From assembly GCF_003063355.1 (NCBI RefSeq), contig NZ_NESH01000004.1:287256-351255 (forward strand): 64,000 nucleotides of DNA. The letters run 5' to 3'. Below are positions 37,478 to 45,187 of this stretch, piece after piece. A model generated the notes under the pieces. The model had not been told where the DNA came from, made no database searches, and saw nothing but the letters and a program-made list of their open reading frames with translations. Origin of the DNA: Limnohabitans sp. Bal53 (GTDB lineage Bacteria > Pseudomonadota > Gammaproteobacteria > Burkholderiales > Burkholderiaceae_C). Numbering within the stretch: position 1 is the stretch's first letter; each line of letters starts with the position of its first letter. Made by a program: the position numbers and the translations under genes.

Positions 37478-37756
37478 ATGAGCATACGATTTGAGTGGGA
37501 CCATAAAAAAGCTGCTTCCAATGAGAAGAAGCATGGCGTTTCATTTGAAGAAGCGCGCACAGTCTTCTTTGATGAAAATGCGAAACTGATCGATGACCCT
37601 GATCACTCGGAAGATGAAGATAGATTTGTCCTGCTTGGCATCAGCAGCACGCTGCGCGTCATGGTTGTCTGTCATTGCTACCGAGAGCAGGGCAATTTAA
37701 TTCGAATCATTTCTGCCCGAAAAGCTTCAGCCCATGAATCCAAGCAATACCGCTAA
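37478..37756 (+). CDS. brnT: BrnT-type toxin (ribonuclease)
   Basis: A 92-residue RelE-fold toxin. BrnT signatures are FEWDHKKAASNEKKHGVSFEEA (quoted here in part) at the N-terminus and RIISARKASAHESKQYR at the C-terminus, with the active-site Arg and Glu. BrnT cleaves RNA and is neutralised by BrnA. No Shine-Dalgarno sequence precedes the ATG; a palindrome abuts it. The antitoxin gene follows 10 bp downstream. Confidence 0.9.
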   Translation: MSIRFEWDHKKAASNEKKHGVSFEEARTVFFDENAKLIDDPDHSEDEDRFVLLGISSTLRVMVVCHCYREQGNLIRIISARKASAHESKQYR

Positions 37757-37766
37757 GAGGCCAAAG

Positions 37767-37976
37767 ATGCGAAAAGAATACGATTTCACCAAAGCGCGCA
37801 AAAACCCTTACGCAGCCCAACTGAAAAAGCAAATCACCATCCGGCTGGATGAAGACTCGATTGGCTACTTCAAAGGCATTTCCGAGCAAGTTGGAATTCC
37901 CTATCAAAGCCTGATCAATCTTTACTTGCGTGACTGCGCTGCACACAACAGAAAACTGGATCTGAGTTGGAAGTGA
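37767..37976 (+). CDS. brnA: BrnA-type antitoxin
   Basis: A 69-residue ribbon-helix-helix antitoxin. MRKEYDFTKARKNPYAAQLK is the standard N-terminus, followed by ITIRLDEDSIGYFKGIS and IPYQSLINLYLRD. The start at 37767 has AGAGG about 8 bp upstream and matches family length; an in-frame ATG at 37734 would overlap brnT. It binds BrnT and represses the operon. Confidence 0.9.
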   Translation: MRKEYDFTKARKNPYAAQLKKQITIRLDEDSIGYFKGISEQVGIPYQSLINLYLRDCAAHNRKLDLSWK

Positions 37977-38017
37977 TGGGACTGATCAGTCAGCACTCTT
38001 ATTTTTGAATTCAGTGC

Positions 38018-38686
38018 GTGTGTACGAATTTCACTCCAACAACACGCGCCCAATGGGTCAAGGAAAACCTGGGTGTTGAGCTGCCTTCAGGTTTCCCTGA
38101 AGAAGCCTATCCCGGTTACGCTGCACCTCTGGTCGTCAAGAGTCGGCAATCCGAACGCGTCGCGTGTGGTTTGGCCAGGTTCGGTTTGATACCAGGATGG
38201 GCCAAAGACGACAAGATCAGTCGGCACACCTACAACGCACGTAGCGAGACTGCCGCCGAGAAGCCCAGTTACCGGACCGCATGGCGGCAGCGACAGTTTG
38301 GACTGCTGCTGGTCGACAACTTCTACGAGCCCAGTTACGAGTCTGGCAAGGCAGTGCGTTGGAAGATTGAATTGGCCTCTGGGGACCCTTTTGGCATTGC
38401 TTGCCTTTGGGATCGTTGGACAGACCCAGCTTCAGGTGATAGGGTGGTGAGCTTCTCAATGCTGACGGTCAATGCCGATGACCATCCGGTGATGAGGCAG
38501 TTTCATAAGCCCGGGGATGAAAAACGCACCCCTGTGATCATTGCGCCAGAGTTACAAGATGCATGGCTTTCTGCTGATACGACCCAAGGCTCCGAACTGA
38601 TGACATGGTCACACATGCCGGATTTGTTAGCCCTCCAAGCGCCATCACTCAGCCGAAGAAGCAGCCGTAGTGGTCTGTCTCAATGA
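38018..38686 (+). CDS. yedK: SRAP-domain abasic-site protein (YedK/HMCES)
   Basis: A 222-residue SOS-response-associated peptidase family protein. The catalytic Cys is residue 2 (start MCTN; GTG codon), exposed after Met removal. Other conserved parts are LIPGWAKD, TYNARSET and DDHPVMRQFHK with the active-site His. SRAP proteins crosslink to abasic sites in single-stranded DNA and shield them. It lies in a mobile module next to toxin-antitoxin genes and a polymerase-like gene. Its 3' end overlaps the opposite-strand DUF3024 gene by 38 bp. Confidence 0.88.
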   Translation: MCTNFTPTTRAQWVKENLGVELPSGFPEEAYPGYAAPLVVKSRQSERVACGLARFGLIPGWAKDDKISRHTYNARSETAAEKPSYRTAWRQRQFGLLLVDNFYEPSYESGKAVRWKIELASGDPFGIACLWDRWTDPASGDRVVSFSMLTVNADDHPVMRQFHKPGDEKRTPVIIAPELQDAWLSADTTQGSELMTWSHMPDLLALQAPSLSRRSSRSGLSQ

Positions 38687-38996
38687 CATCTAGTGCACCG
38701 ACCAGATCATTGACCTCGAACATGGGTTCGTACGCGTGCCATTTACCGCTTGCTCGCATCCAGAAGATTTTCCAAAAACCGGTCACTTTGACGAACCGAA
38801 ACCTGGCTATAGGCCGACGGGTTACTTCGCCGGAAGTCCCCCTCCAAGCAGGCCTTACTTCTAAGATCGTTACGGCCTGACCGTCGATTTCGTAGTCGTA
38901 ATCAACGGATTGCTTGAGGTGAGCAGGAACGCGAGCAAGGCACCAATCGCCAACGACCTGGTCGATTTCCCCTATTTGTTCAATGCTAAGCGCCAT
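38649..38996 (-). CDS. DUF3024 domain protein
   Basis: A 115-residue protein of the DUF3024 type: VPAHLKQSVDYDYEIDGQAV, EVRPAWRG, PIARFRFVK and FWKIFWMRASGKWHAYEP. The aromatic core with Arg and Pro pairs is typical. Function unknown; members lie close to mobile genes or regulators. It is convergent with the SRAP gene and upstream of the zeta-type pair on the same strand. Confidence 0.75.
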   Translation of the reverse strand: MALSIEQIGEIDQVVGDWCLARVPAHLKQSVDYDYEIDGQAVTILEVRPAWRGTSGEVTRRPIARFRFVKVTGFWKIFWMRASGKWHAYEPMFEVNDLVGALDVIETDHYGCFFG

Positions 38997-39017
38997 GGAA
39001 CGCCTATCTTGCGCGAT

Positions 39018-39239
39018 TCAAAGAGCTTGAATGTGTGGTGTGGGCTTAGCTGATTCAAGCTCGCGCATCTTGATCAATTCGGCTGCAGTGATTCGTACAG
39101 GCTTGCCGTCAACAGCCACGATGATGGCTGTGTTGGTTTTGATGGCAAGGTCCTCAGCAGATTTTGCTGCGCGTTGGATGGCTGCATAGGAGCCAGCCAA
39201 ATCAGGATCAGAAGATGTCCTAATGTCTTTGATGTTCAT
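39018..39239 (-). CDS. Antitoxin of the zeta-type kinase pair
   Basis: A 73-residue protein: IKDIRTSSDPDLAGSYAAIQ, RAAKSAEDLAIKTNTAIIV and RITAAELIKMRELE. The stop of the kinase gene overlaps its start by 4 bp. Small proteins of this pattern follow zeta-like kinases in many proteobacteria and act as antitoxins. Family by context and pattern; no RHH DNA-binding motif is evident. Confidence 0.68.
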   Translation of the reverse strand: MNIKDIRTSSDPDLAGSYAAIQRAAKSAEDLAIKTNTAIIVAVDGKPVRITAAELIKMRELESAKPTPHIQAL

Positions 39240-39748
39240 TTCTTGCTCCAGTCAATCAATTTTGGAGGCCTTAAATAGTTGTCGTAAAGCGCCCATGAGT
39301 CAACGACTTTGCTGTAGTGCTCATGAAAATTTTCAAGTCCCGACTTGAAGCGCCTGCGAATGACTTGCTCAGGAATATTGTGCCCGCCTTGGACAACCCG
39401 TTCTGCCACCCGAGAAATGGCAATATCTTCGCTGGGCAGCGACAAAAACCACAGTTTAACTTGGTAACCGAGCTGCTGCCAAAGGGCTATTTTTCGCAAG
39501 TAGCCCTTACCGGATAAGGTGGTTTCGAAGGCGAAGCTTTGACCTGAGTCGACGCATTCGTCGATTTCCTCCAACATAAGCCTTCCAGCTTTAATGGATG
39601 CAGACTCGGGATTGAATGGCGCTAGGCCCGCAGCGATCAAATCAGCGTTGATGAACCGGAGCGTTTGGGCCTCGGCTGGCAGAAAGTCTCGGGCGAAGGT
39701 CGTTTTGCCTGCACCGTTTGGTCCTGCAATGATGATGATCTTTTTCAA
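39236..39748 (-). CDS. Zeta-toxin-like P-loop kinase
   Basis: A 170-residue kinase with Walker A GPNGAGKTTFAR (residues 9-20), RFINADLIAAGLAPF with the catalytic Asp, FAFETTLSG and the arginine-rich SRVAERVVQGGH and VIRRRF. Zeta toxins phosphorylate UDP-N-acetylglucosamine and stop cell-wall synthesis. It is shorter than classical zeta (about 280 residues) and belongs to the common short group, paired with the antitoxin immediately downstream. The toxin-first gene order is reversed relative to epsilon-zeta. Confidence 0.82.
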   Translation of the reverse strand: MKKIIIIAGPNGAGKTTFARDFLPAEAQTLRFINADLIAAGLAPFNPESASIKAGRLMLEEIDECVDSGQSFAFETTLSGKGYLRKIALWQQLGYQVKLWFLSLPSEDIAISRVAERVVQGGHNIPEQVIRRRFKSGLENFHEHYSKVVDSWALYDNYLRPPKLIDWSKK

Positions 39749-40297
39749 ATGACTTGAGCTTCTGGTTTGACCGTTCGGGCAATCCTAGGCGGTGCTTTTC
39801 AGGCTGGCCGAAAATTCCTGTAATTTTATGCTCAACGATCCGTGATCGCCAACCAATTGGCAGGTGCGCTCTTGGATCTGAGCACTAATGCAGTGTTGGA
39901 CCCACTTGAATGCTGTGAAATCCGTACATGGCCCAAAGCAGCCAACGGGCGTCTTGCGAACTGGGCGCCCGAATTTCCGTGGCAATGATCTGACTTCGTC
40001 CGTTGACCTTGACCCTGACTGATGCTTTGTATGTGCGCATCAAGTACTTATCCAGATCCAAAAAAAGACTTGCCCATTTAACTGATTGGCATAGGACTTG
40101 ATCCAAGCAAGGAGCTGCATGCCTGCGGCATTAGGTGGCTGCGCCACATCAAGATGCCATTTGATTCAGGTGATTTTTCAATTGAATGATTGAAATTACT
40201 ATATGCATGTGACTTTTTTCGTAATTGCCGAAATCTATGAAAAGGCGCTAAATACATGTGAAATCCTGGATTTCTGCCATCAAGGAGTGTGCACCCC
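39749..40297. other. Mostly gene-free region upstream of the polymerase-like gene
   Basis: This 549-bp stretch has one possible small gene (39885-40040, minus). It also holds an AT-rich section (40160-40260) including TTTTCATAGATTTCGG on the minus strand (about 40226-40241). An AAGGAG ribosome site lies at 40283, ahead of the polymerase-like gene. The AT-rich part may contain its promoter. Confidence 0.45.
39885..40040 (-). CDS. Possible small protein, unknown
   Basis: A possible 51-residue protein: MRTYKASVRVKVNGRSQIIA, TEIRAPSSQDARWLLWAMYG. The alternating beta-like start followed by ARWLL-x-x-YG is similar to small plasmid and phage proteins of unknown role. There is no convincing ribosome site and the frame is open back to 40106. 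Low confidence. Confidence 0.4.
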   Translation of the reverse strand: MRTYKASVRVKVNGRSQIIATEIRAPSSQDARWLLWAMYGFHSIQVGPTLH

Positions 40298-41881
40298 GTG
40301 ATCAAAGTCACCGTTCATGAATCTGTCGAGTCCGCTTTGCAAAAGGCCTTTCCCAGGCCGGCAGCCTCAGCAGCGCGTGCTTTGGCTAAATACGTTGCTG
40401 TTGTCGAATCCATGCTGTTCGATGCCTTGCAGCATGGCAGGACCCCTGAGCAACTCAAGCTGGATTTATACGCGGTTTCCATGGAGCAACTGGCCAACAA
40501 GGGAGGGCAAATTGGGCCAAAAAAGATTCGCATGCACAAATGGCTGCGAGAAAACAATTTGGAGCTGCTTCAGACCGTTGTCCCAGGCAGCAAATTCACC
40601 GGCCAGTACACACAGGTCAAACTGTCACCCTTGATCACAATTCAGAACACTTTGACCGTACCTTCCGGATCAATTGCGGCTGCAACCACGGATGAAGAAA
40701 TTGATGCATACCTCAGTGGTGACCCAGTATCCAATAAGGCGTTGTTCGATCACCTTTACCCTGAATATGGACAAGTTTGGCAAGAGGAAAAACTCGCTGA
40801 ACTTTTTCATTGGGTGCCTGTAGACATCGAATCCGTCAAGGCCTACCTGTACTGGGTGGAAATGGAATCCTCGCACATCAAGGGCGCTCAAAAAGACACG
40901 ATTCTTCGTCAAGCCTTGTCGATCATTGGCGTCGCTACCTTCACCAAGGGCTATTACGTGCAGCGCGTCAAACCAAGTCAGTTTGGGCGCACGTACTACG
41001 AAGGCACCAGTGTGCAAAACGTCAACAAGGACTTGAGAAGAGCCATGTTGGGCAATTGCTGGGAGTACGACATTCGCAGCAGTGTGGTGGCTTGGAAGAT
41101 GGGGTACGCCAGAAGCTTGTTGTGCGATGCAGGATTAGATGTGGATTTGCGCAAGCATTTCCCAGCCACTTTGCTGTACCTAGAAGACAAGGCCGACTTG
41201 ATGGCCACGATCAGGCATTTCACGTTTGGCGACACGAGTCCAGTGCCCAAAGACCTGCAACCTGCCTTGCTCAAGCAAGCGTTTACAGCGATCAGCTTCG
41301 GTGCTCGTCAAACCGCGAATGGTTGGTTGGATGCTTCGGGCAATTGGACCAATCCAGCCTTGGTAGACATCTTGAAAAACGGAGACGATAGAAAACGATT
41401 TTTGGCCGACAAGACCGTGAAGCTTTTCATCAAAGAACAAAATGCTTTGGACGACTACTTGTACGAGCTCGTTAAGAAGCACCGTCCAGATTTGCTTCAA
41501 AAAAGCTTCCTGCAAACCGACAGTGGCAGGCCCAGTAAAGCCAAGGTGATGGCTTACCTTTACCAGCACGGCGAGACACAGGTCATGGATATCGTCAGGC
41601 GCGTAGCACTGACAAAAGGTCACATACCGATTGCCAATGTTCACGACGCCATCTTCTTCAAGCGTCGTTTGGGCGTGGATTTCAAGACCGAGATTGAAAT
41701 GCAGATGCGCGAGCAGACGGGCAATCCTTATTGGCATTTGACCCCTAAGCAGTTGGAGCGTTACAAACCGCGTTCCTTGAACGCTGCTACCGAGGAAAGC
41801 GAGCACAAGAAAAGAATCGAGCAAGAGGAAGCTTTGGCCAAAGGGTACAAATCGGTGTTCCCCAACATCTTGATTGGTTGA
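40298..41881 (+). CDS. Putative compact polymerase with family-A-like palm motifs
   Basis: A 527-residue protein I cannot assign by family, but it has polymerase-like motifs in order. FGRTYYEGTSVQN (residue 232 on, counted from GTG 40289) recalls the GR...QN region of family-A DNA polymerases. EYDIRSS (Asp261) fits motif A. ALLKQAFTAISFG (Lys329, Phe337-Gly338) fits motif B, K-x7-(Y/F)G. ANVHDAIFF (His452-Asp453) fits motif C, HD. Spacings A-B 68 and B-C 124 are close to Klenow values (53 and 124). No 3'-5' exonuclease or N-terminal primase motif is seen. Start GTG at 40298 is preferred, 10 bp after AAGGAG. It may replicate or repair the mobile module. Single-subunit RNA polymerase is an alternative. 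Confidence 0.5.
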   Translation: MIKVTVHESVESALQKAFPRPAASAARALAKYVAVVESMLFDALQHGRTPEQLKLDLYAVSMEQLANKGGQIGPKKIRMHKWLRENNLELLQTVVPGSKFTGQYTQVKLSPLITIQNTLTVPSGSIAAATTDEEIDAYLSGDPVSNKALFDHLYPEYGQVWQEEKLAELFHWVPVDIESVKAYLYWVEMESSHIKGAQKDTILRQALSIIGVATFTKGYYVQRVKPSQFGRTYYEGTSVQNVNKDLRRAMLGNCWEYDIRSSVVAWKMGYARSLLCDAGLDVDLRKHFPATLLYLEDKADLMATIRHFTFGDTSPVPKDLQPALLKQAFTAISFGARQTANGWLDASGNWTNPALVDILKNGDDRKRFLADKTVKLFIKEQNALDDYLYELVKKHRPDLLQKSFLQTDSGRPSKAKVMAYLYQHGETQVMDIVRRVALTKGHIPIANVHDAIFFKRRLGVDFKTEIEMQMREQTGNPYWHLTPKQLERYKPRSLNAATEESEHKKRIEQEEALAKGYKSVFPNILIG

Positions 41882-41989
41882 AGCTGCCAGTGGTGTCCTT
41901 CCAGACTGTCGGGTTACCTATGATTCGGTTGCCCAGAGCCACGGTCTGACAATAAATTTGTTATTCCTGCAACACACAAGGAGTAGCAA

Positions 41990-42484
41990 ATGTCAGGTCT
42001 CAATGCATTGAAATTCATCGCCAGCAAGCGTCAGCAGGGCACTAGCCCAGCGCATGCAAGAAGGCAAAAGCTCAGCGCTAAGCTGCATGAGCAGATTCAA
42101 ATGGCCAAAGCCGTTCAGTCAGGTACTGAATTTGTACCGGTCAAGGTTCGCACGGTTCGGGACGATGCCACAGGCGAAATGCGCCGAGTTGAAATTCCCA
42201 AGCGGTTGAAACCATGGTGGTGGTCTGGAGATAACGGCAAGATGTGCATCACCGTCCGCTATGGCGCACGCACTCTGGATGTGGTCGAAGGAAAGAACGC
42301 CATAGAGACTGACACCATCGCAGGCGTTATCACCACGCTTGAAGTTTTGCGTGCTGCTGTGGATGCCGGAGAGCTGGATGCACGCATTGAAGCAGTCAGT
42401 GGTCTGGTCAAAGCTGCATTTAGCAAGGAAGAGGGTGCTATCAAAAATGGCAAGTTGAAGTTACCTGCTAAGCCTGCTGTTTGA
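41990..42484 (+). CDS. DUF6641-like plasmid-type protein
   Basis: A 164-residue basic protein: SGLNALKFIASKRQQGTSP, RLKPWWWSGDNGKMCITVRY then GARTLDVVEGKNAIE. The triple-Trp followed by a beta-rich segment and a helical C-terminus (VLRAAVDAGELDARIEA) is the DUF6641 pattern as I remember it, common on plasmids. AAGGAG lies 7 bp upstream of the ATG. It follows the polymerase-like gene by 108 bp on the same strand and ends at a strong terminator. Function unknown. Confidence 0.6.
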   Translation: MSGLNALKFIASKRQQGTSPAHARRQKLSAKLHEQIQMAKAVQSGTEFVPVKVRTVRDDATGEMRRVEIPKRLKPWWWSGDNGKMCITVRYGARTLDVVEGKNAIETDTIAGVITTLEVLRAAVDAGELDARIEAVSGLVKAAFSKEEGAIKNGKLKLPAKPAV

Positions 42485-42519
42485 AGCAGCCACACAAGCG
42501 ATCACTGCTTAAAGCAATG

Positions 42520-42556
42520 GCCGACACCTTGATTCATCGTGGTGTCGGCTTTCTTT
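42520..42556 (+). terminator. Rho-independent terminator
   Basis: GCCGACACC (42520-42528) pairs perfectly with GGTGTCGGC (42541-42549), 12-base loop, followed by TTTCTTTT. It ends the polymerase-like and DUF6641-like transcription unit. Confidence 0.88.
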
Positions 42557-42559
42557 TGG

Positions 42560-42790
42560 CTAGATCGATTTAATTGGCGCAATGGGTTTTATGGTGCCAA
42601 TGGGCTTGGTTGTTTTAGTTGTTGGGGACTTAGGCTTGGTCAAGAACTGCAGCGCTTTTTGGGCCCGCTGTGTCTTTTGTCGTTCTCGCTCCTGTTGAAC
42701 AGCAGTGGTTGCGCGTTCCCTCGTGGCGCGAAGTTGGTCCAGCTTCAATTGGTCTGGAGTCTTGGGTTTGACGAGTTCGTTGATCAGCAT
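42560..42790 (-). CDS. Small basic plasmid-type protein (MxINE family)
   Basis: A 76-residue protein: MLINELVKPKTPDQLKLDQL, RATRERATTAVQQERERQKT, then a Lys/Pro/Thr-rich tail. The pattern M-x-(I/F)-NE-x2-(K/D)P-x-TP-x-Q...L-x-A-x-(K/R)-(E/D)RA is known from small plasmid proteins. The second protein downstream on the other strand (42873) begins MRFNEI in a similar way. Strongly basic, coiled coil. Function unknown; no clear ribosome site is seen. Confidence 0.5.
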   Translation of the reverse strand: MLINELVKPKTPDQLKLDQLRATRERATTAVQQERERQKTQRAQKALQFLTKPKSPTTKTTKPIGTIKPIAPIKSI

Positions 42791-42872
42791 ATTTTTATTT
42801 ATGAGCAGATCGAAATTGAGGGGACGAGATGTCGTCTTTTTGCTAAATAAATATAGAGAAAGGAGAGCAACT

Positions 42873-43268
42873 ATGCGATTTAACGAAATAGCCAGTGCGG
42901 ACGATCAACTTGCTCTTTGGCGATTGATTTCAGACAACGTTTGGTCAGCTGTGCTGGCCCAGGCCAAGGAGCAGGCAAGGCTCAAAGCACAAGCTGCAGC
43001 CACCCCCAAGCCTAAGAGGATCAAGCCTAAAAAGATTGTTCCGAAAAAGCCACCAGCCCCCAAGCCAAAACCACCAGCCCCGAAACCACCCCCACCCAAA
43101 AGTCTAATACCCCAGCAGGCGAGGGTAGTGACCCCCAACAGGCCCCCACCATTGCCCAGCTCACAGCCAGTACTCAGGCCAACACATTCAAGCAGCTTCA
43201 GCCAGGCCGATGCCTATGGGTTGCAGCAACAAACGATGGGGTCAAGCCAGGCTAACTTGCCACGATAA
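42873..43268 (+). CDS. Small Pro/Lys-rich plasmid-type protein
   Basis: A 131-residue protein. The N-terminal 45 residues are helical (MRFNEIASADDQLALWRLIS, then AQAKEQARLKAQAA). A low-complexity tail rich in KPKPPAPK-type repeats follows, up to residue 80, then a Ser/Gln-rich end. GGAGA lies 7 bp upstream of the ATG. It diverges from the small protein at 42560-42790, which shares the MxxNE start. The tail may bind nucleic acid. Function unknown. A hairpin CGGGG/CCCCG follows the gene. Confidence 0.55.
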   Translation: MRFNEIASADDQLALWRLISDNVWSAVLAQAKEQARLKAQAAATPKPKRIKPKKIVPKKPPAPKPKPPAPKPPPPKSLIPQQARVVTPNRPPPLPSSQPVLRPTHSSSFSQADAYGLQQQTMGSSQANLPR

Positions 43269-43634
43269 ACCGTCGAAAGACCCGAAAACGCGGGGTTTTG
43301 GCCCCGAATATGGCCGTTTTTAAAATCTTTGGTCAAGGGGATGACAGGCATAGCAAAAATGGTTCGTGCACACCCAAGGGCAAAGTCTGTTGGCTCTATT
43401 GGGTATTCATTAAATCGGGCATCTTGCAACGCATAAAACAAGCGCTACCCGGCTGATTTGGATTCCGGTATCGACACGGATCCAAGGCCTGCATGAGGGG
43501 TGTTGTAGGGCTTGGTTAGGGTAGAAAACTTCGTGGTTTTTCTGTCCAGATCATTCTGGAAATTCATCTAAATCCGGTTGTCCATCTGCGTCTTTGACAG
43601 TAAATTTGTTGGATGCAAATTGACTATTTTGAGT
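43269..43634. other. Gene-free region ahead of the recombinase
   Basis: No gene is supported. The section holds a CGGGG-TTTTGG-CCCCG hairpin (about 43292), a GTGTTGTAGGGCTTGG word (about 43500) that echoes 36860, and the right 18-bp module repeat (43576). Confidence 0.45.
43576..43593 (+). repeat. 18-bp module-flanking direct repeat, right copy
   Basis: GGTTGTCCATCTGCGTCT is identical to 37023-37040. It lies 41 bp before the recombinase ATG (43635). See the left copy. Confidence 0.6.
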
Positions 43635-44660
43635 ATGAGTGACGGTCACTCTGAGATTGTTAAATCAACTCCAGAAGCCGTCTTGCGGCGGTTGGTTCGG
43701 GTAAGGGGTGTCGACTTTGATGAGTCGTTCGTTGCGGAGCTGATTGGCAATTATTTCATCCGCAAAGAAATGCATGCCGAACCCAAACTTTCAGATGCCG
43801 TGGCGATTTACCTTCATGAAAGTGATGCAGGTGACGGCCGAAAGTTCAAGGGCGATGTGCTGCATGTGTTCAAGCGCTTTTCGTCCTTGGTGGGTGATTT
43901 GTACCTCTGTGATCTCCGTTATGCGCATGCCTGTATTTTTCGTGACCATTTGCTGAGTTTGGGTTTGAAACCCGTGACGGTCCGCAAGCAAACAGCAATA
44001 TTGAACGCCATGCTCAATGTGGCATTCAGATGTTTGGACATAGACAGACTGAGCCCATTCCGTGCTCTGAAAATTTCCGGTGAAGATGAGCGCAGGCCAA
44101 TGCCTGTCATTACCAATGACTTGTTGCTGGCAGTCAAACAAAAGTTGATGACGCGGTTCAAGCCCTACAAGTTCATTGGGCTGATCCAGTTGAATACGGG
44201 CTTGAGACTGTCTGAACCTGTGTACGCCCGTGTTGAGGATTGTGTTTTTGATCACCCGATTCCGCACATTTGGATCCGCAAAAATGTTCTCTCCAATCGA
44301 AAGAACAAGAGCAGCATCCGGGCAGTGCCGTTGGTAGGGGTGTCGCTGTTTGCGGCCAAGCGACTGGTGGAGATGGCCAAGTGCGAAGGCAGTGAATGGC
44401 TGGTGCCGCAGTATGCGCACTACCATGGCAGCAACAGTTGCTCGGCCATCATGAACAAATACCTGGCCGACCTAGACTTCAGAAGTCACATGTTTCGTCA
44501 TGCCCTGATCGACAGGATGAAGGCCTGTAACGATATTCCCACGCGTTTGGCCGAGAGCATCACCGGTCACTCCAGTGGTGGCTCTGAGTTCAATAACTAC
44601 GGCACGGTGGGCTATACCCTTGAACAAAAGCTTGACGTTCTTAACCGAATAGCGGTCTGA
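43635..44660 (+). CDS. Tyrosine recombinase of the polymerase module
   Basis: A 341-residue tyrosine recombinase. A SAM-like core-binding domain is about residues 20-150. Catalytic motifs: Arg in NTGLRLSEPVYA, the basic stretch SNRKNKSSIRAVPL, SHMFRHALIDRM with Arg-His, and GHSSGGSEFNNY with the His and candidate Tyr. Start at 43635 (MSDGHSE) is preferred over a TTG at 43578 that lies in the repeat. It is the last gene of the module. Its N-terminal segment SDAVAIYLHESD is found in phage-type integrases. It probably recombines the 18-bp repeats. Confidence 0.82.
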   Translation: MSDGHSEIVKSTPEAVLRRLVRVRGVDFDESFVAELIGNYFIRKEMHAEPKLSDAVAIYLHESDAGDGRKFKGDVLHVFKRFSSLVGDLYLCDLRYAHACIFRDHLLSLGLKPVTVRKQTAILNAMLNVAFRCLDIDRLSPFRALKISGEDERRPMPVITNDLLLAVKQKLMTRFKPYKFIGLIQLNTGLRLSEPVYARVEDCVFDHPIPHIWIRKNVLSNRKNKSSIRAVPLVGVSLFAAKRLVEMAKCEGSEWLVPQYAHYHGSNSCSAIMNKYLADLDFRSHMFRHALIDRMKACNDIPTRLAESITGHSSGGSEFNNYGTVGYTLEQKLDVLNRIAV

Positions 44661-45187
44661 CAAACTTTTTTGAGCGCTTCCGATGGCGCGGTTAGTGACC
44701 GTTGGATTGGCCGAAAAAAGTTCGATACACACCAGGTTCGATGAACAGAACTTTATGCGCACGGAGCCATTTCAAGATCTAAATATATGTACTAAAAGGT
44801 TATCCGTTCTACATGTCACTCTTGGGGGCGCAACAAGCACAGTGGAAGTCGTTCAGTGTTTCATCAGCGCGGCTCAACCCAGCATGGTCGCTTAGTGACT
44901 ATTGCGCTGTAAGAGCAGACCAAGATGAAATCTCATCGCAATCAAGTGACCTCTTCAGGCTGAACTCGGACATCCCGGCTATGCGATATATTTTTTGCAT
45001 CCGCCATAACCTGTCGTTCGCTATGCAGCGCATCACGTGACCGGTCTAAAGCACACAGCAGTCACAGTTCAAAGGACAGTTTGCGATAGATCCGGGGAAC
45101 GACTGCTTGCGGTTTGGGTAATGGGTACTTGACCCGCTAATCCAAAGCTAAGGCTATGGCAACTTTTAAAGGCAACATAATCCTGGC
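44661..45187. repeat. Gene-free region with dispersed repeat copy
   Basis: No gene is supported in 527 bp. The section 44957-45127 is a diverged copy of 4465-4637, same orientation, and holds GGCTGAACTCGGACAT, GCCATAACC, GTGACCGGTCTA and AAGGACAGT in the same order. Confidence 0.6.

Noticed and set aside
37023..43593. Integron-type attI/attC sites at the 18-bp repeats
   Set aside because: No attC-like imperfect palindromes with GTTRRRY core are visible, and the recombinase lacks the IntI-specific insertion as far as I can read.
44683..45040. Short plus-strand frames in the gap after the module recombinase
   Set aside because: They lie in the dispersed repeat and have no counterparts in frame in the other copy at 4465-4637.
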